A stretch of 46,300 nt of DNA from Oleiagrimonas sp035690885 (lineage in GTDB: Bacteria > Pseudomonadota > Gammaproteobacteria > Xanthomonadales > Rhodanobacteraceae): positions 1 through 46,300 of the forward strand of contig DASSKC010000109.1 of assembly GCA_035690885.1 (NCBI GenBank), given 5' to 3'. Every line of letters begins with the position of its first letter. Position 1 is the first letter of the stretch. Both the position numbers and the translations under genes were made by a program. Shown here in pieces: positions 25,182 to 32,928 of this stretch. The notes below the pieces were generated by a model that had not been told where the DNA came from, did no database searches, and worked only from the letters and a program-made list of their open reading frames with translations.

Positions 25182-26225
25182 ATGTCACCAGATTCGACGC
25201 TAAGGCGGTTGCGGCATATAGGCTGGCGCGGCCCGTTGCCGTCGACGTCGGTGGCACGCGTGGTCGCGCAGCATCGCGCGGGCTACGAGGTCCACGATGG
25301 CAGCCGCGTGCGTGCGGTGCAACCGGCGGGGCATTTTCTCAAACGCGGGCTCGATCCGTCATTGCGACCGGCGGTAGGCGATTTTGTCGAGCTGGCGGGC
25401 GACGGCGAGGACACCGAGATCACCCGCGTGTTGCCGCGTCGCTCGACCCTGACCCGCGCCGCTGCCGGCGAGCGCTACGAGCGCCAGGTCATCGCCACCA
25501 ATATCGACTACGTACTGGTGTTGACCGGCCTGGATGGCGACTTCAACCCGCGTCGCATCGAGCGCTATCTGCTGTTGGTGGAGGGTTCCGGGGCACAGCC
25601 GGTGGTGTTGCTGGGCAAGGCCGACCGCGCCGCCGACGTGGCCGAGCGCGAGCAGGCGCTGCGCGAGCGCTTGCTCGAGGACACGCCCATCCACGTGGTC
25701 AACAGCAAGGACCCGGCCAGCGTCGCAGTGCTCGATACCTACCTTGGGCCCGGTGACAGCGCCGTGCTGGTTGGCTCCTCCGGCGCCGGCAAGTCCACGC
25801 TGACCAATACCTTGCTGGGCGAAACGCGCATGGCCACGGGCCGGGTGCGCGCGTCGGACAGCCGCGGCCGGCACACCACCACCCACCGTGCGTTGCTGAT
25901 GCTGCCCACCGGGGGCTGCCTGATCGACACGCCGGGCATGCGCGAATTGAAGCTGACCGGCGAAGAGTCGCTGGACCTGTTTGCCGATATCGAGGCGCTG
26001 GCCTTGCGCTGCCGTTTTGCCGACTGCGGCCATGGCAACGAGCCCGGTTGCGCGGTGCAGGCCGCGTTGGCCAGTGGCGACGTCGATCCGGAGCGCTGGC
26101 GCAACTACCTCAAACTGCGTGACGAACGCGAGCAGCAAGCCGCGCAGCTGGAGGCGCGCCGTCAGCGCAAGGGTGAAGGCCGTCGACCTCCCGGTCGCGA
26201 CGGTGGCCGTCGACGGCGACACTGA
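25182..26225 (+). CDS. rsgA: Small ribosomal subunit biogenesis GTPase RsgA
   Basis: A 347-aa circularly permuted GTPase that releases maturation factors from the 30S subunit. It has an OB-fold N-terminus (residues about 20-90), a G4-like LLGKADRA before the P-loop GSSGAGKST and G3 DTPGMREL, then the zinc knuckle C-x4-C-x-H-x5-C (CRFADCGHGNEPGC). The basic C-terminal tail (ARRQRKGEGRR ...) probably contacts rRNA. The start ATG 25182 gives MSPDSTLRRLRHIGW; an upstream in-frame region is not conserved-looking. Confidence 0.92.
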   Translation: MSPDSTLRRLRHIGWRGPLPSTSVARVVAQHRAGYEVHDGSRVRAVQPAGHFLKRGLDPSLRPAVGDFVELAGDGEDTEITRVLPRRSTLTRAAAGERYERQVIATNIDYVLVLTGLDGDFNPRRIERYLLLVEGSGAQPVVLLGKADRAADVAEREQALRERLLEDTPIHVVNSKDPASVAVLDTYLGPGDSAVLVGSSGAGKSTLTNTLLGETRMATGRVRASDSRGRHTTTHRALLMLPTGGCLIDTPGMRELKLTGEESLDLFADIEALALRCRFADCGHGNEPGCAVQAALASGDVDPERWRNYLKLRDEREQQAAQLEARRQRKGEGRRPPGRDGGRRRRH

Positions 26226-26312
26226 CCGGCCGGTGTCACGGCATCGTCGACGCAAACCGTTCCATCCATGAAACGATCCGTGAATCGACGCTGCATAGCC
26301 CGTTCAGGCAGC

Positions 26313-26340
26313 TTGCCAGCGCCGATGCCTGAGCTAACAT
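26313..26340 (+). promoter_or_regulatory. Probable sigma-70 promoter of maeB
   Basis: TTGCCA (26313-26318), a 16-bp spacer and TAACAT (26335-26340). Transcription would start near 26347, upstream of or within a terminator-like hairpin that precedes the maeB start codon. Confidence 0.5.
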
Positions 26341-26349
26341 GGCCATGTC

Positions 26350-26370
26350 CGGCCATCGTGGCCGTTTTTT
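26350..26370 (+). terminator. Intrinsic terminator or attenuator just upstream of maeB
   Basis: The stem CGGCCA / TGGCCG with TCG loop is followed by six T residues, ending 6 bp before the maeB ATG. It may end rsgA transcripts. If the predicted promoter at 26313 is right, it would lie at the very start of the maeB mRNA. Confidence 0.7.
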
Positions 26371-26376
26371 GCAGAT

Positions 26377-28677
26377 ATGCCCATGTCCAGTCTTCCCGAG
26401 GAACTTGCGCAGGCCGCGCTTGACTATCACCGCCATCCGCATCCGGGCAAGATCAAGGTCACCCCGACCACATCATTGCTGAACCAGCGTGAGCTGGCGC
26501 TGGCCTATTCGCCCGGCGTGGCGGCGGCGTGCGAAGCCATCGTCGACAATCCCGAAATGGCCGCGGAAATGACCGTGCGCTCGAATCTGGTCGGCGTCAT
26601 CACCAATGGCACGGCGGTGCTCGGCCTTGGCAGCATCGGGCCGCTGGCGAGCAAGCCGGTGATGGAAGGCAAGGGCATTCTGTTCCAGAAATTTGCCGGC
26701 ATCGACGTGTTCGACATCGAGATCGACGAGACCGACCCGGACAAGCTGGTCGACGTCATCGCCTCGCTGGAGCCCACTTTTGGTGGCATCAACCTGGAAG
26801 ACATCAAGGCGCCCGAGTGCTTCATCATCGAGAAGAAGCTGCGCGAGCGCATGGGCATTCCGGTGTTCCACGATGATCAGCATGGCACCGCGATCATCGT
26901 CGGCGCGGCGGTCATCAATGCGCTCAGGGTCACCGGCAAGAAGATCGAAGAGGTCAGGTTGGCGACCACCGGCATGGGCGCGGCGGGCGTGTCGTGCGTG
27001 GACATGCTCGTGGCATTGGGCCTCAAACCCGAGAACATCCTGGCGTTCGATCGCGATGGCGTCATTTCCACGGCGCGCAAGAATCTCGACCCTGGCAAGC
27101 AGCGCTATGCGCGCGACACCGACTGCCAGTCGCTGGCCGACATCGTCAAGGGCGCCGATATTTTCCTGGGCCTGTCCGCCGGCGGCATCCTGACCAAGGA
27201 CATGGTCAGGTCCATGGCCGAACGGCCGATCATCATGGCCCTGGCCAATCCGTCGCCGGAGATCCTGCCCGAGGACGCCAAGGACGCCAATCCCGATTGC
27301 ATCATTGGCACCGGCCGTTCGGATTACCCCAATCAGGTCAACAACGCGCTGTGCTTCCCGTACCTGTTCCGCGGCGCGCTGGATGTCGGCGCCTCGGCCA
27401 TCAACGAGGAGATGAAGGTCGCCTGCGTGCGCGCCATCGCCGAGTTGGCGCGGCGCGAGGCGTCGGATGTGTCGGCGCGGGCCTATGGCGGCAAGCCACC
27501 GAGTTTCGGTCCCGAATACCTGATCCCGCAGCCGTTCGATCCACGTCTACTGGTGCAGCTGCCGCCGGCGGTGGCCAAGGCGGCGATGGACTCCGGCGTG
27601 GCCCGTCGCCCGATACGGGATTTTGCGGCCTATCGCGACAAGCTGACCGCCTTCGTGTTCCGCACCGGCCTGGTCATGAAGCCGGTATTCGAGCGCGCCA
27701 TCGCCGATCCGCGTCGCGTGGTCTATGCCGAGGGTGAAGAGGAAATCACGCTGCGCGCGGTGCAGACCGTGGTCGACGAGGGGCTGGCCAAGCCGATCCT
27801 GATCGGGCGTCCGGAAGTCATCTCCGAGCGCATCGAGCGTGCCGGCCTGCGCCTGGAGCAGGGGCGCGACTACGAGCTGTGCAACATCCTGTCGGACCCG
27901 CGCTTCGAGGATTATTGGCAGCATTATCATCGCGCCATGGAGCGCAAGGGCGTCAACCCGTCGATGGCCAAGGCCGTGATCCGTTCGCGTTCCGGCGCGA
28001 TTGCCTCGGTCATGGTGGCGCGGGGCGAAGCCGATGCCATGATCTGCGGCCTGGTTGGCCAGTACCACAAGAAGCTGCGTTACATCGAAAACATCATTGG
28101 CCTGGATCCCGGTGTCGACAAACCTTACGCGATGGCGGCCGTGGCCACGCAAAAGGGCTTGTTCTTCTTCCTCGACACTTACGTGCACGACAATCCGACC
28201 GCCGAAGAAGTGGCCGAAGCCACCTTGCAGGCCGTGATCCGCCTGAAGCTGTTCGGTGTCCATCCGCGCGTGGCCTTGTTGTCGCAATCGAATTTCGGCA
28301 GCGTCGACACGCCCTCGGCGGCCAAGATGCGTCGGGCGCTGGAGCTGATCCGCGCGCGCAATCCGCGGCTGGAAGTGGAGGGCGAAATGCAGGCCGACAT
28401 GGCCTTGAACCCCGAGTTGCGCGAGCGCCACTTCCCGCATTCGCTGATGAGTGGCAAGGCCAACGTGTTCGTGTTCCCCAATCTGGACGCGGCCAATATC
28501 GCCTTCAACATGACGCGCATGATGGCCGACGGCGTGGTGATCGGGCCGATCCTGATGGGCGCGTCGCGTCCGGCGCATATCCTCACGCCGCAGGCCAGCG
28601 TGCGTCGCGTGGTCAACATGACCGCCATCGCCTGTGTCGAGGCGCAGATTCGCGCCGTGGGCAATCGCGGCGCTTGA
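26377..28677 (+). CDS. maeB: NADP-dependent malic enzyme with phosphotransacetylase-like domain (MaeB)
   Basis: A 766-aa enzyme that decarboxylates malate to pyruvate with NADP. Residues about 1-430 are the malic enzyme part (RELALAYSPGVAAAC, GTAVLGLGSIGPLASKPVMEGK, FHDDQHGTAI, and the Rossmann motif GMGAAG). Residues about 440-766 are a phosphotransacetylase-like domain, which in MaeB proteins is a regulatory acetyl-CoA sensing module. The length is typical of the hybrid form. ATG 26377 or 26383 could be used; neither has a clear ribosome site, and an intrinsic terminator ends 6 bp upstream. Confidence 0.93.
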   Translation: MPMSSLPEELAQAALDYHRHPHPGKIKVTPTTSLLNQRELALAYSPGVAAACEAIVDNPEMAAEMTVRSNLVGVITNGTAVLGLGSIGPLASKPVMEGKGILFQKFAGIDVFDIEIDETDPDKLVDVIASLEPTFGGINLEDIKAPECFIIEKKLRERMGIPVFHDDQHGTAIIVGAAVINALRVTGKKIEEVRLATTGMGAAGVSCVDMLVALGLKPENILAFDRDGVISTARKNLDPGKQRYARDTDCQSLADIVKGADIFLGLSAGGILTKDMVRSMAERPIIMALANPSPEILPEDAKDANPDCIIGTGRSDYPNQVNNALCFPYLFRGALDVGASAINEEMKVACVRAIAELARREASDVSARAYGGKPPSFGPEYLIPQPFDPRLLVQLPPAVAKAAMDSGVARRPIRDFAAYRDKLTAFVFRTGLVMKPVFERAIADPRRVVYAEGEEEITLRAVQTVVDEGLAKPILIGRPEVISERIERAGLRLEQGRDYELCNILSDPRFEDYWQHYHRAMERKGVNPSMAKAVIRSRSGAIASVMVARGEADAMICGLVGQYHKKLRYIENIIGLDPGVDKPYAMAAVATQKGLFFFLDTYVHDNPTAEEVAEATLQAVIRLKLFGVHPRVALLSQSNFGSVDTPSAAKMRRALELIRARNPRLEVEGEMQADMALNPELRERHFPHSLMSGKANVFVFPNLDAANIAFNMTRMMADGVVIGPILMGASRPAHILTPQASVRRVVNMTAIACVEAQIRAVGNRGA

Positions 28678-28689
28678 ATGCATGCCGTT

Positions 28690-28763
28690 GTAGCGTGCGC
28701 ATCGCGCGCGAACGCCATTGTTCGTGCGCGTGACGGATCGTTCGTGCACGGGGTGCACGCTAC
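28690..28763. repeat. Paired GTAG-REP element (family D, GTAGCGTGC type)
   Basis: The left arm GTAGCGTGCGCATCGCGCGC and the right arm, read on the minus strand, GTAGCGTGCACCCCGTGCAC, form an inverted pair 13 bp after the maeB stop. The stem sequences differ between the arms but the head GTAGCGTGC is shared. A single related unit is at 30492. Confidence 0.75.
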
Positions 28764-28836
28764 CTGCCGTTCAGCATCGGCGCAGGCAACCGGGGCGCAG
28801 CGCGCTACACTGGCACGGTTACTCCGGAGATCCGCC

Positions 28837-29283
28837 ATGATTCGTTCATCATTGCTCGCCAGCGCCGCCATTGTCGTCCTGGGGCTGGCTGCCACGCCGG
28901 CCTTGGCGCAGATCCAGGGCTACAAGGTTGCTCCCTCGGATCTGTCCAGTTACTGGATTCGGACCAATACCCACGTCTATGCCGATTCGCCCAACAGCGG
29001 CCAGGGGCTCAGTGCCGTCGGTTGCGCTTCGGTCAGCTATGTCATTGGCGCGGACGGCAACACGCGTGACGTCAAGGTAGAGAAAGTCGTGCCCTCGACC
29101 AGCGATTTTCAGCTGATCGCCAAAAGCATGATCCAGGCATTCCACTATCGGGCGGCCGATTCCAACCCGCATGATCGGCCGGTGGCCACGTATTTCATCG
29201 TGCCTTTCAATATCCCGACCGGCGACAAGGCCACGCTGGAACGCGTGCTCAAGTCGTGTCATCTGCCTGGGTATGGCGACTGA
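28837..29283 (+). CDS. Exported TonB C-terminal-domain protein
   Basis: A 148-aa protein with a cleavable signal peptide (MIRSSLLASAAIVVLGLAAT ... ALAQ). The mature part reads as a TonB C-terminal fold (VSYVIGADGNTRDVKVEKVVPS ... MIQAFHYRAAD ... ATYFIVPFNI). It has neither the N-terminal membrane anchor nor the proline-rich linker of energising TonB, so it is probably a free periplasmic domain. Cys at GCASV and near the C-terminus (KSCHLPG) could form a disulfide. GGAGA lies 6 nt before the ATG. The function is unknown. Confidence 0.8.
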   Translation: MIRSSLLASAAIVVLGLAATPALAQIQGYKVAPSDLSSYWIRTNTHVYADSPNSGQGLSAVGCASVSYVIGADGNTRDVKVEKVVPSTSDFQLIAKSMIQAFHYRAADSNPHDRPVATYFIVPFNIPTGDKATLERVLKSCHLPGYGD

Positions 29284-29285
29284 GC

Positions 29286-29313
29286 GTGACGCCTCCCGGA
29301 TCTGGCCTATAAT
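29286..29313 (+). promoter_or_regulatory. Probable sigma-70 promoter of the aldolase gene
   Basis: A perfect TATAAT (29308-29313) is preceded at 16 bp by GTGACG (29286-29291). The -35 lies directly after the stop codon of the preceding gene. The predicted leader is about 55 nt. Confidence 0.65.
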
Positions 29314-29373
29314 CCGCCGTTCCAGGCTGCCGCGGTGCGGAGCCGTTTTGATCGACAACGCAGCGAGACTGTC

Positions 29374-30384
29374 ATGAGTATCGAAGATCTGGAATCCGTC
29401 GCCCAGGCCATGGTTGCGCCCGGCAAGGGCATCATCGCCATCGACGAATCAACCGGCACCATCACCAAGCGCCTTGCGGCCGTCGGCGTGGAGAGCACCG
29501 AGGAACATCGTCGGGCCTACCGCGAAATGCTGCTGACCACGCCCGACCTGGGCGACCATATTTCCGGGGCCATTCTTTACGATGAGACCATTCGTCAAGC
29601 CACGCGCGACGGCGTGCCATTCGCGCAGGTGATGCGCGAGGCCGGTGTCATTCCCGGCATCAAGGTCGACAAGGGCGCCAAGGACCTGGCCTGTTTTCCC
29701 GGCGAAAAGGTCACCGAGGGGCTGGACGGCCTGCGTGAGCGCCTGACCGAATACGCCAAGCTCGGTGCGCAGTTCGCCAAATGGCGTGCCGTCATCACCA
29801 TCGGTGAGGAGATGCCCAGCTCCACCTGCGTGGACGCCAATTGCCACGCGCTGGCACGCTACGCCGCGCTGTGTCAGGAGGCTGGTCTGGTGCCGATGGT
29901 CGAGCCCGAGGTGCTGATGGACGGCGACCACGACATCGACACCTGCTACGACGTGACCGAAGCCACCCTGCGCAGCTTGTTCGGGGCGCTGTACGAGCAC
30001 AACGTCATGCTCGAAGGCACCATCCTCAAGGCCTCCATGGTTGTTTCCGGCAAGGACTGCGAAGACCAGGCCGACGTCGAAACGGTGGCCGAAGCCACCA
30101 TTAGCTGCCTCAAGTCGACGGTGCCGGCGGCGCTGCCGGGCGTCGTGTTCCTGTCCGGCGGCCAGTCCGACCGCGACGCCACCGCGCACCTGAACGCGAT
30201 GAACAAGCTCGGCCCGCACCCGTGGCCGCTGTCGTTCTCCTACGGTCGCGCCATGCAGCAGGCCGCGCTCAAGCTGTGGGCCGAGGACATGACCGGCAAC
30301 TACGCCGAGGCGCAGAAAACCGTCGCTGCGCGCGCCCGCGACAACGGCCTGGCGGCACTGGGCCAGTGGGACGACGCGGCCTGA
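29374..30384 (+). CDS. Fructose-bisphosphate aldolase, class I (animal/plant type)
   Basis: A 336-aa Schiff-base aldolase cleaving fructose 1,6-bisphosphate to triose phosphates. It shows the classical class I family seen in animals and plants: APGKGIIAIDESTGTITKRL at the N-terminus, GVIPGIKVDKG, VPMVEPEVLMDGDHDI, Schiff-base Lys in EGTILKASMV, and FLSGGQSD. It is not the DhnA-type class I enzyme of E. coli (FbaB). The ATG at 29374 follows a perfect -10 box; a strong terminator lies just after the stop. Confidence 0.92.
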   Translation: MSIEDLESVAQAMVAPGKGIIAIDESTGTITKRLAAVGVESTEEHRRAYREMLLTTPDLGDHISGAILYDETIRQATRDGVPFAQVMREAGVIPGIKVDKGAKDLACFPGEKVTEGLDGLRERLTEYAKLGAQFAKWRAVITIGEEMPSSTCVDANCHALARYAALCQEAGLVPMVEPEVLMDGDHDIDTCYDVTEATLRSLFGALYEHNVMLEGTILKASMVVSGKDCEDQADVETVAEATISCLKSTVPAALPGVVFLSGGQSDRDATAHLNAMNKLGPHPWPLSFSYGRAMQQAALKLWAEDMTGNYAEAQKTVAARARDNGLAALGQWDDAA

Positions 30385-30404
30385 TCGGTTTTCGTGACCC
30401 GAAC

Positions 30405-30436
30405 AAAAAAAGGGCGCCGCACGGCGCCCTTTTTTT
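30405..30436. terminator. Bidirectional intrinsic terminator
   Basis: A run of seven A, a 7-bp stem GGGCGCC / GGCGCCC with a GCAC loop, and a run of seven T. It serves the aldolase gene and may also stop leftward transcripts of the beta-barrel gene that ends at 30535. Confidence 0.9.
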
Positions 30437-30491
30437 GCATGTTTGTCGACATGCAATCCATGCCGACGCACAACCATCATTGCAGCACGAC

Positions 30492-30514
30492 GTAGCGCGC
30501 ACGAAGTGTGCGCC
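30492..30514 (+). repeat. Single GTAG-REP unit (family D)
   Basis: GTAGCGCGCACGAAGTGTGC has the GTAG head and a hairpin around GAA, like one arm of the pair at 28690. No inverted partner is visible nearby. Confidence 0.55.
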
Positions 30515-30534
30515 CGTCACGCATGCGGATGGGG

Positions 30535-31155
30535 TCAGAAACGGTATTCGAAGTTGACCGTATAGACCTTGTTGTCAATTTCCACGTCGTCTTTGGCGAT
30601 CTTGTAGAAATCGAAGTTCACGCCGAGGCTCATGTGGCGATTGAAGTCCACGCCGGTACCGATGCCCGCATACCAGTCTGCTGATTGTCGTCCTTCCGAC
30701 CCGTGATGGGTCGTGCCCGACATGTCGGTTGCGGACGCATCAAGGTGCAGCTTCCACATGAACAGGCCGCCGCGTGCCGAGATGTACCACATCTGCGTGG
30801 GATTGAAATGGCCGTTGAGGCCCAGTGTCCATCCGTCGCCGGACAGTTCAGCGTGACCGCCCGTGAGTTGGGGATAGCCCACGAGGCTGAACGCACTCCC
30901 CGGAATGTCGGTTTCGACGCTGCCGAGGTCGACATAACCGGCTTCGACGCCGATGAAGCGCGAGCGCCAACCAAAGTTGATTTGCGCGCTGGTGTCCGAC
31001 TCGCTGCCGGCATCGGTGCTGCCCACCGTGGCGTGATAATGGGCCGTGCCCACGCCGCCGTTGACGAACCAGCCGGTCAGATCCTTGGCTTGCGCGGAGC
31101 AGGCCATACCGGCGCAGGCGAGGCCGAGCGCCATGACAAGAGCTTTGCGTTGCAT
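30535..31155 (-). CDS. Outer-membrane beta-barrel protein, small porin-like (OmpA/OmpW-like fold)
   Basis: A 206-aa protein with signal peptide MQRKALVMALGLACAGMACS ... AQA. The mature part has alternating aromatic/glycine strands (GWFVNGGVGTAHY, FIGVEAGYVDLG, GWTLGLNGHFNP, WYISARGGLFMW, DWYAGIGTGVDFN, YTVNFEYRF) and a C-terminal Phe, typical of an eight-stranded outer-membrane barrel. It is a paralogue of the gene at 32335, sharing GxNGHFNx, WxISARxGL and the EYRF end. GGGGAC lies before the ATG. Its ligand or role is unknown; proteins of this kind often aid adhesion or stress resistance. Confidence 0.85.
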   Translation of the reverse strand: MQRKALVMALGLACAGMACSAQAKDLTGWFVNGGVGTAHYHATVGSTDAGSESDTSAQINFGWRSRFIGVEAGYVDLGSVETDIPGSAFSLVGYPQLTGGHAELSGDGWTLGLNGHFNPTQMWYISARGGLFMWKLHLDASATDMSGTTHHGSEGRQSADWYAGIGTGVDFNRHMSLGVNFDFYKIAKDDVEIDNKVYTVNFEYRF

Positions 31156-31259
31156 TGGGATGTCCCCTGTAAAAGTCCATGAATGTCGTATCGCATGATT
31201 GCGACGTTCCGAGCTTGACCTGGTGCCGTCGCAGGTCGCGCGACAGCATGTGCACGCAC

Positions 31260-31280
31260 AAAAAAAGCGCCGCGAGGCGC
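31260..31280 (-). terminator. Leftward intrinsic terminator without an obvious gene
   Basis: On the minus strand the stem GCGCC / GGCGC with TCGC loop is followed by seven T. The core GGGCGCCTCGCGGCGC is shared with the terminators at 31407 and 32271. It lies upstream of the beta-barrel gene at 30535-31155, not at a gene end. Confidence 0.65.
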
Positions 31281-31406
31281 CCTTCGTGTTGCGGTCCTTG
31301 CAAACTCGGCGTTAAGCATATGTAAAACCATGTTCGATATCAAGACGGCGCATGTAAATTCACGCTATATATCAATGTAGTGAGGACGTGAGCGGCATGT
31401 ACACAC

Positions 31407-31440
31407 AAAAGAACGGGCGCCTCGCGGCGCCCGTTCTTGT
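31407..31440 (-). terminator. Terminator of the toxin-antitoxin operon
   Basis: The stem AAGAACGGGCGCC / GGCGCCCGTTCTT with TCGC loop is followed on the minus strand by TTGTGTGT. The 32 bp at 31405-31436 are identical to 32273-32304. Confidence 0.8.
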
Positions 31441-31457
31441 TTCGCTGCCGCGTTGTT

Positions 31458-31820
31458 TCAGGCCGCGCGAATGCGCGCGATGAAGTCGTCGACAGGCTTG
31501 GAACCGGGCTCTTCCGGCGTGTCATCCAGGTTGGACAGCTGGTCGAGCAGCAGCGTGCGCTTTTCCGAACGTACGAAGCGGTTGAGCAGGTCGCGCACCA
31601 TCGGCTGGTAGCCGATGCGGTGGTATTTGGCGATGGCCTTGAGATCTTCGATCAATGCTTTCTGCAGCCGAATCGAGATCATTTGCAGTTCCAGTGCCTC
31701 GTCGGTTTCCTTCATTTCGGCTGGGGTGGCAACGCGGACATGGTCGTCGCTTTGCCCAAGTTCACCCGATTCCCATGGGCAATCAGGCTGGCCAGGTGAT
31801 GGGGTTCGAGTCGTGGACAT
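31458..31820 (-). CDS. Ribbon-helix-helix (CopG/BrnA-like) antitoxin
   Basis: A 120-aa protein. Residues about 45-95 (LELQMISIRLQKALIEDLKAI ... IGYQPMVRDLLNRFV) form a ribbon-helix-helix DNA-binding domain; the N-terminal part is polar and probably disordered. The ATG at 31818-31820 has AGGAGA about 7 nt upstream; the frame extends further upstream but into the toxin gene. It follows the toxin gene by 50 bp in the same direction. It should neutralise the toxin and repress the operon. Confidence 0.8.
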   Translation of the reverse strand: MSTTRTPSPGQPDCPWESGELGQSDDHVRVATPAEMKETDEALELQMISIRLQKALIEDLKAIAKYHRIGYQPMVRDLLNRFVRSEKRTLLLDQLSNLDDTPEEPGSKPVDDFIARIRAA

Positions 31821-31870
31821 TTGTCTTCTCCTCTCGATGGGCGCTCGTTCGGCGCTTGCGGCAGCCGGCG

Positions 31871-32161
31871 TCACTGCGGCAGACCGTGTTTGCGATAGAT
31901 GCGGATCTCTTCCGCATTTGGCTCGTAGGCCGTCTTGATTTCCACTCCGTGCCGCGTGGGAACAAAGACCACCTTCAGTAATCGGCAATGGTTGGTGTAG
32001 GCCAGGAACCAGCGCGTTGCCGGGTCAGTGACGTGTGCCGCGCGCGTGTCGAAAAGGTCTTTGCCGTTGCGGTTTTCGATGCATTCGACGATCTCTTTGC
32101 GGCTGACTCCATGCTTGTCCGTCAACTTTCGCCGGACGCGGGCTGAAATGTTGAGCTGCAT
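31871..32161 (-). CDS. Putative type II toxin (BrnT/RelE-like small protein)
   Basis: A 96-aa basic protein: KLTDKHGVSRKEIVECI at the N-terminal half and RLLKVVFVPTRHGVEIKTAYEP with EEIRIYRKHG at the end. This pattern is shared by small proteins paired with ribbon-helix-helix antitoxins and sometimes mislabelled ADP-ribosyl-dinitrogen reductase hydrolase. The fold is likely that of BrnT/RelE ribonuclease toxins. The toxin gene comes first, as in brnTA. AAGGAA precedes the ATG and a good promoter lies upstream. Confidence 0.75.
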   Translation of the reverse strand: MQLNISARVRRKLTDKHGVSRKEIVECIENRNGKDLFDTRAAHVTDPATRWFLAYTNHCRLLKVVFVPTRHGVEIKTAYEPNAEEIRIYRKHGLPQ

Positions 32162-32189
32162 GTTGCGTTCCTTGCAAGATGGTCACTCT

Positions 32190-32218
32190 ATTGTATATAC
32201 AGATCATATGTGATGCAA
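32190..32218 (-). promoter_or_regulatory. Promoter of the toxin-antitoxin operon with possible operator
   Basis: On the minus strand: TTGCAT (32218-32213), a 17-bp spacer and TACAAT (32195-32190). The palindrome GTATATAC (32193-32200) overlaps the -10 box and CATATG lies in the spacer; these could bind the antitoxin. The surrounding DNA is much more AT-rich than the rest of the window. Confidence 0.55.
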
Positions 32219-32270
32219 CGCCATAAGTAATTATACAGGCATATAAAAATTTTCACGTTTTCATAGAGCA

Positions 32271-32304
32271 ATACAAAAGAACGGGCGCCTCGCGGCGCCC
32301 GTTC
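32271..32304 (-). terminator. Terminator of the second beta-barrel gene
   Basis: The stem GAACGGGCGCC / GGCGCCCGTTC with TCGC loop is followed on the minus strand by TTTTGTATT. It lies 31 bp downstream of the gene ending at 32335 and is the second copy of the 32-bp repeat found at 31405. Confidence 0.8.
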
Positions 32305-32334
32305 CGGTTTCGCGTCCATGCGTGGGGGAGATCC

Positions 32335-32928
32335 TCAGAAGCGGTATTCGGCGCCCACTGCGACCATGTCCGAGCTCAGGTCGATGTTGTCCTGTTCGGC
32401 GTGGTAGTAGTTGTAGTTCAGGCTGACGCTCATGTTGTTGGCGAAGTCGTAGCCGAAGCCGGCGCCGGCGTACCAATCGGTCTTGTCCAGGTCACGCTGG
32501 AGCGGATTGGAATTGTTGCTCAGGCCGTGGCCCTTCCACTGGTACAGGCCGGCACGGGCGCTGATGAACCAGTTCGGGTTGAGGTTGAAGTGGCCATTGG
32601 CACCCAGCATCCAGCCGTGCAGCTCGGACTGCGACTTGTCGAACACGTCGCCGCTGTGAATCGCGTTGCTGACATCAATGTTGCCGAGGTCGTTGTAGCC
32701 CGCTTCCACGCCCAACAGGGTGGACTGGCCGAGGGCCCAGCGGTAGCCGCCGGTCAACTGGTAGCCGGTGTCGTGGCCGTCATACCAGTCGTTGTTCATC
32801 TCGGTACGGCCGGCCTGGCCGTTGATGAACCAACCATCGTGATGCGACGGGGCCGTCTGCGCGAACGCGGCGGGGACAGCGACGACGCCAGCGGCGGCGA
32901 GGGCGAGGGCAGCAAATGTCTTTTTCAT
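32335..32928 (-). CDS. Outer-membrane beta-barrel protein (paralogue)
   Basis: A 197-aa protein with signal peptide MKKTFAALALAAAGVVAVPA ... AFAQ. Eight strand-like segments are visible (GWFINGQAGRTEM, TGYQLTGGYRW, LLGVEAGYNDLG, GWMLGANGHFNLN, WFISARAGLYQW, DWYAGAGFGYDFA, SVSLNYNYYHA, MVAVGAEYRF) with terminal Phe. It is close to the product of 30535-31155. The ribosome site GGAG is part of the short palindrome GGAGATTCTCC, which could mask it. A terminator follows. Confidence 0.85.
   Translation of the reverse strand: MKKTFAALALAAAGVVAVPAAFAQTAPSHHDGWFINGQAGRTEMNNDWYDGHDTGYQLTGGYRWALGQSTLLGVEAGYNDLGNIDVSNAIHSGDVFDKSQSELHGWMLGANGHFNLNPNWFISARAGLYQWKGHGLSNNSNPLQRDLDKTDWYAGAGFGYDFANNMSVSLNYNYYHAEQDNIDLSSDMVAVGAEYRF

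Larger units (their letters stand above)
31156..31457 (-). other. 302-bp gene-free region with two terminators
   Basis: It holds the terminator of the antitoxin gene (31407-31440), an AT-rich stretch (about 31300-31400, including CTATATATCAATGTAG) and a second leftward terminator (31260-31280). No open frame here looks real. The orphan second terminator suggests either a short leftward transcript or decay of a former gene. Confidence 0.5.

Noticed and set aside
31871..32161. ADP-ribosyl-dinitrogen reductase hydrolase
   Set aside because: That label circulates for similar small proteins, but at 96 residues it is far too short for the real enzyme; pairing with a ribbon-helix-helix protein supports a toxin.
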